Below are positions 4,971 to 5,148 of a DNA stretch of 5,148 nt, piece after piece (the stretch's first letter is position 1; each line of letters opens with the position of its first letter). The position numbers and the translations under genes are program-made. Below the pieces are notes generated by a model that did not search any database, had not been told where the DNA came from, and worked only from the letters and a program-made list of their open reading frames with translations. This stretch comes from an uncultured Caulobacterales bacterium (GTDB taxonomy: Bacteria > Pseudomonadota > Alphaproteobacteria > Caulobacterales > Maricaulaceae), in the NCBI GenBank assembly GCA_938007945.1, contig CALLME010000239.1, positions 1-5,148 of the forward strand, read 5' to 3'.

Positions 4971-5148
4971 TGAAAATATTGAGTGCCTCGATGGAAATGT
5001 CGGGAGTAGAACTGCTCAAATTCGGGGAAAGCTAAAGGCATGAACATGCCAAGGCCAATCCCGAGCCAAGCCTTCAAAACGAACGTTTTGAAGGAAGGTG
5101 TAGAGACTAGACGGGCAGCATCTAAAGTATCGCGAACGCGATACCATG
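4968..5148 (+). ncRNA. Group I self-splicing intron in tRNA-Leu(UAA), 3' end missing
   Basis: The core elements are clear. P1: exon ACTT (4964-4967) with GAGT (4981-4984), leaving the obligatory U-G pair at the splice site. P2: CTCGA (4987-4991) with TCGGG (5000-5004). P3: CTGCTC (5012-5017) with GGGCAG (5113-5118). P4: TTCGGG (5021-5026) with CCCGAG (5060-5065). Short P5 with a GGCAT/ATGCC extension (5037-5050). P6: GCC (5065-5067) with GGT (5097-5099) and a perfect 10-bp P6a (5071-5094). The P7 5' strand sits in GAGACTAGACGG (5103-5114). P8: GTATCGC (5127-5133) with GCGATAC (5138-5144). The Q-type block AATCCCGAGCCAAGCC (5057-5072) is nearly identical to that of cyanobacterial tRNA-Leu introns as I recall it, suggesting subgroup IC3. 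P7', P9 and the 3' splice site lie past 5148. All visible loops are too short for a homing endonuclease. Confidence 0.9.

Larger units (their letters stand above)
3572..5148 (+). mobile_element. Putative integrative element in tRNA-Leu(UAA), right end not seen
   Basis: The left boundary is where tRNA similarity stops after the anticodon loop. Inside are an AT-rich hairpin region (3572-3697), a complete tyrosine recombinase reading away from the junction, and a second tRNA-Leu(UAA) with a group I intron. The right boundary is unknown. If the second tRNA is a replacement gene carried by the element, the element continues past 5148 and the displaced host 3' half lies at its far end. If instead the second 5' half is the element's att copy, the element ends near 4970 and is a unit of only about 1.4 kb with one gene. 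No transfer, replication or phage genes are visible. Confidence 0.6.

Noticed and set aside
4968..5148. Homing endonuclease gene in the intron
   Set aside because: All visible loops are 4-8 bases long and no reading frame fits; only the unseen 3' part could hold one.

Overview
The window looks like chromosomal DNA of an alphaproteobacterium of medium GC content, possibly a marine Hyphomonadales- or Maricaulales-like lineage. That placement is inference from protein flavour: a bacterial sterol-desaturase-family protein, DUF3137 and DUF2145 proteins, and an ExoIII-type nuclease with a TTGAC-type promoter. No taxonomic marker gene is present.

Positions 1-3395 are ordinary housekeeping or accessory chromosome. 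Two + strand genes, a membrane di-iron hydroxylase (about 68-922) and a soluble DUF3137 protein (923-1813), are joined stop-to-start with no gap. They converge on a - strand pair: exodeoxyribonuclease III (2613-3395) followed by a membrane-anchored DUF2145 protein (1819-2616) whose GTG start overlaps the nuclease stop codon. Only 5 bp separate the two convergent stops, and a small hairpin there may act as a terminator.

Positions 3396-5148 are the interesting part. A tRNA-Leu(UAA) gene begins at 3533 but stops being tRNA right after its anticodon loop (about 3571). An AT-rich stretch with hairpins follows, then a complete tyrosine recombinase (3698-4879). Fifty-three bases after the integrase a second, different tRNA-Leu(UAA) 5' half begins at 4933. 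It is interrupted in the anticodon by a group I self-splicing intron whose P1-P6, P7 5' strand, P3' and P8 can all be folded. The window ends inside the intron, so P7', P9 and the 3' exon are not visible.

The simplest reading is an integrative element inserted in the anticodon loop of the resident tRNA-Leu(UAA), breaking it. An intron-bearing tRNA-Leu(UAA) next to the integrase then supplies the function. Because the intron splits exactly the anticodon loop that the integrase seems to target, the second gene would lack the recombinase's substrate in DNA while still giving a normal tRNA after splicing. An alternative is that the second 5' half is an att-site copy supplied by the element and the intron belonged to the original host gene. 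The 3' exon just beyond the window would decide between them.
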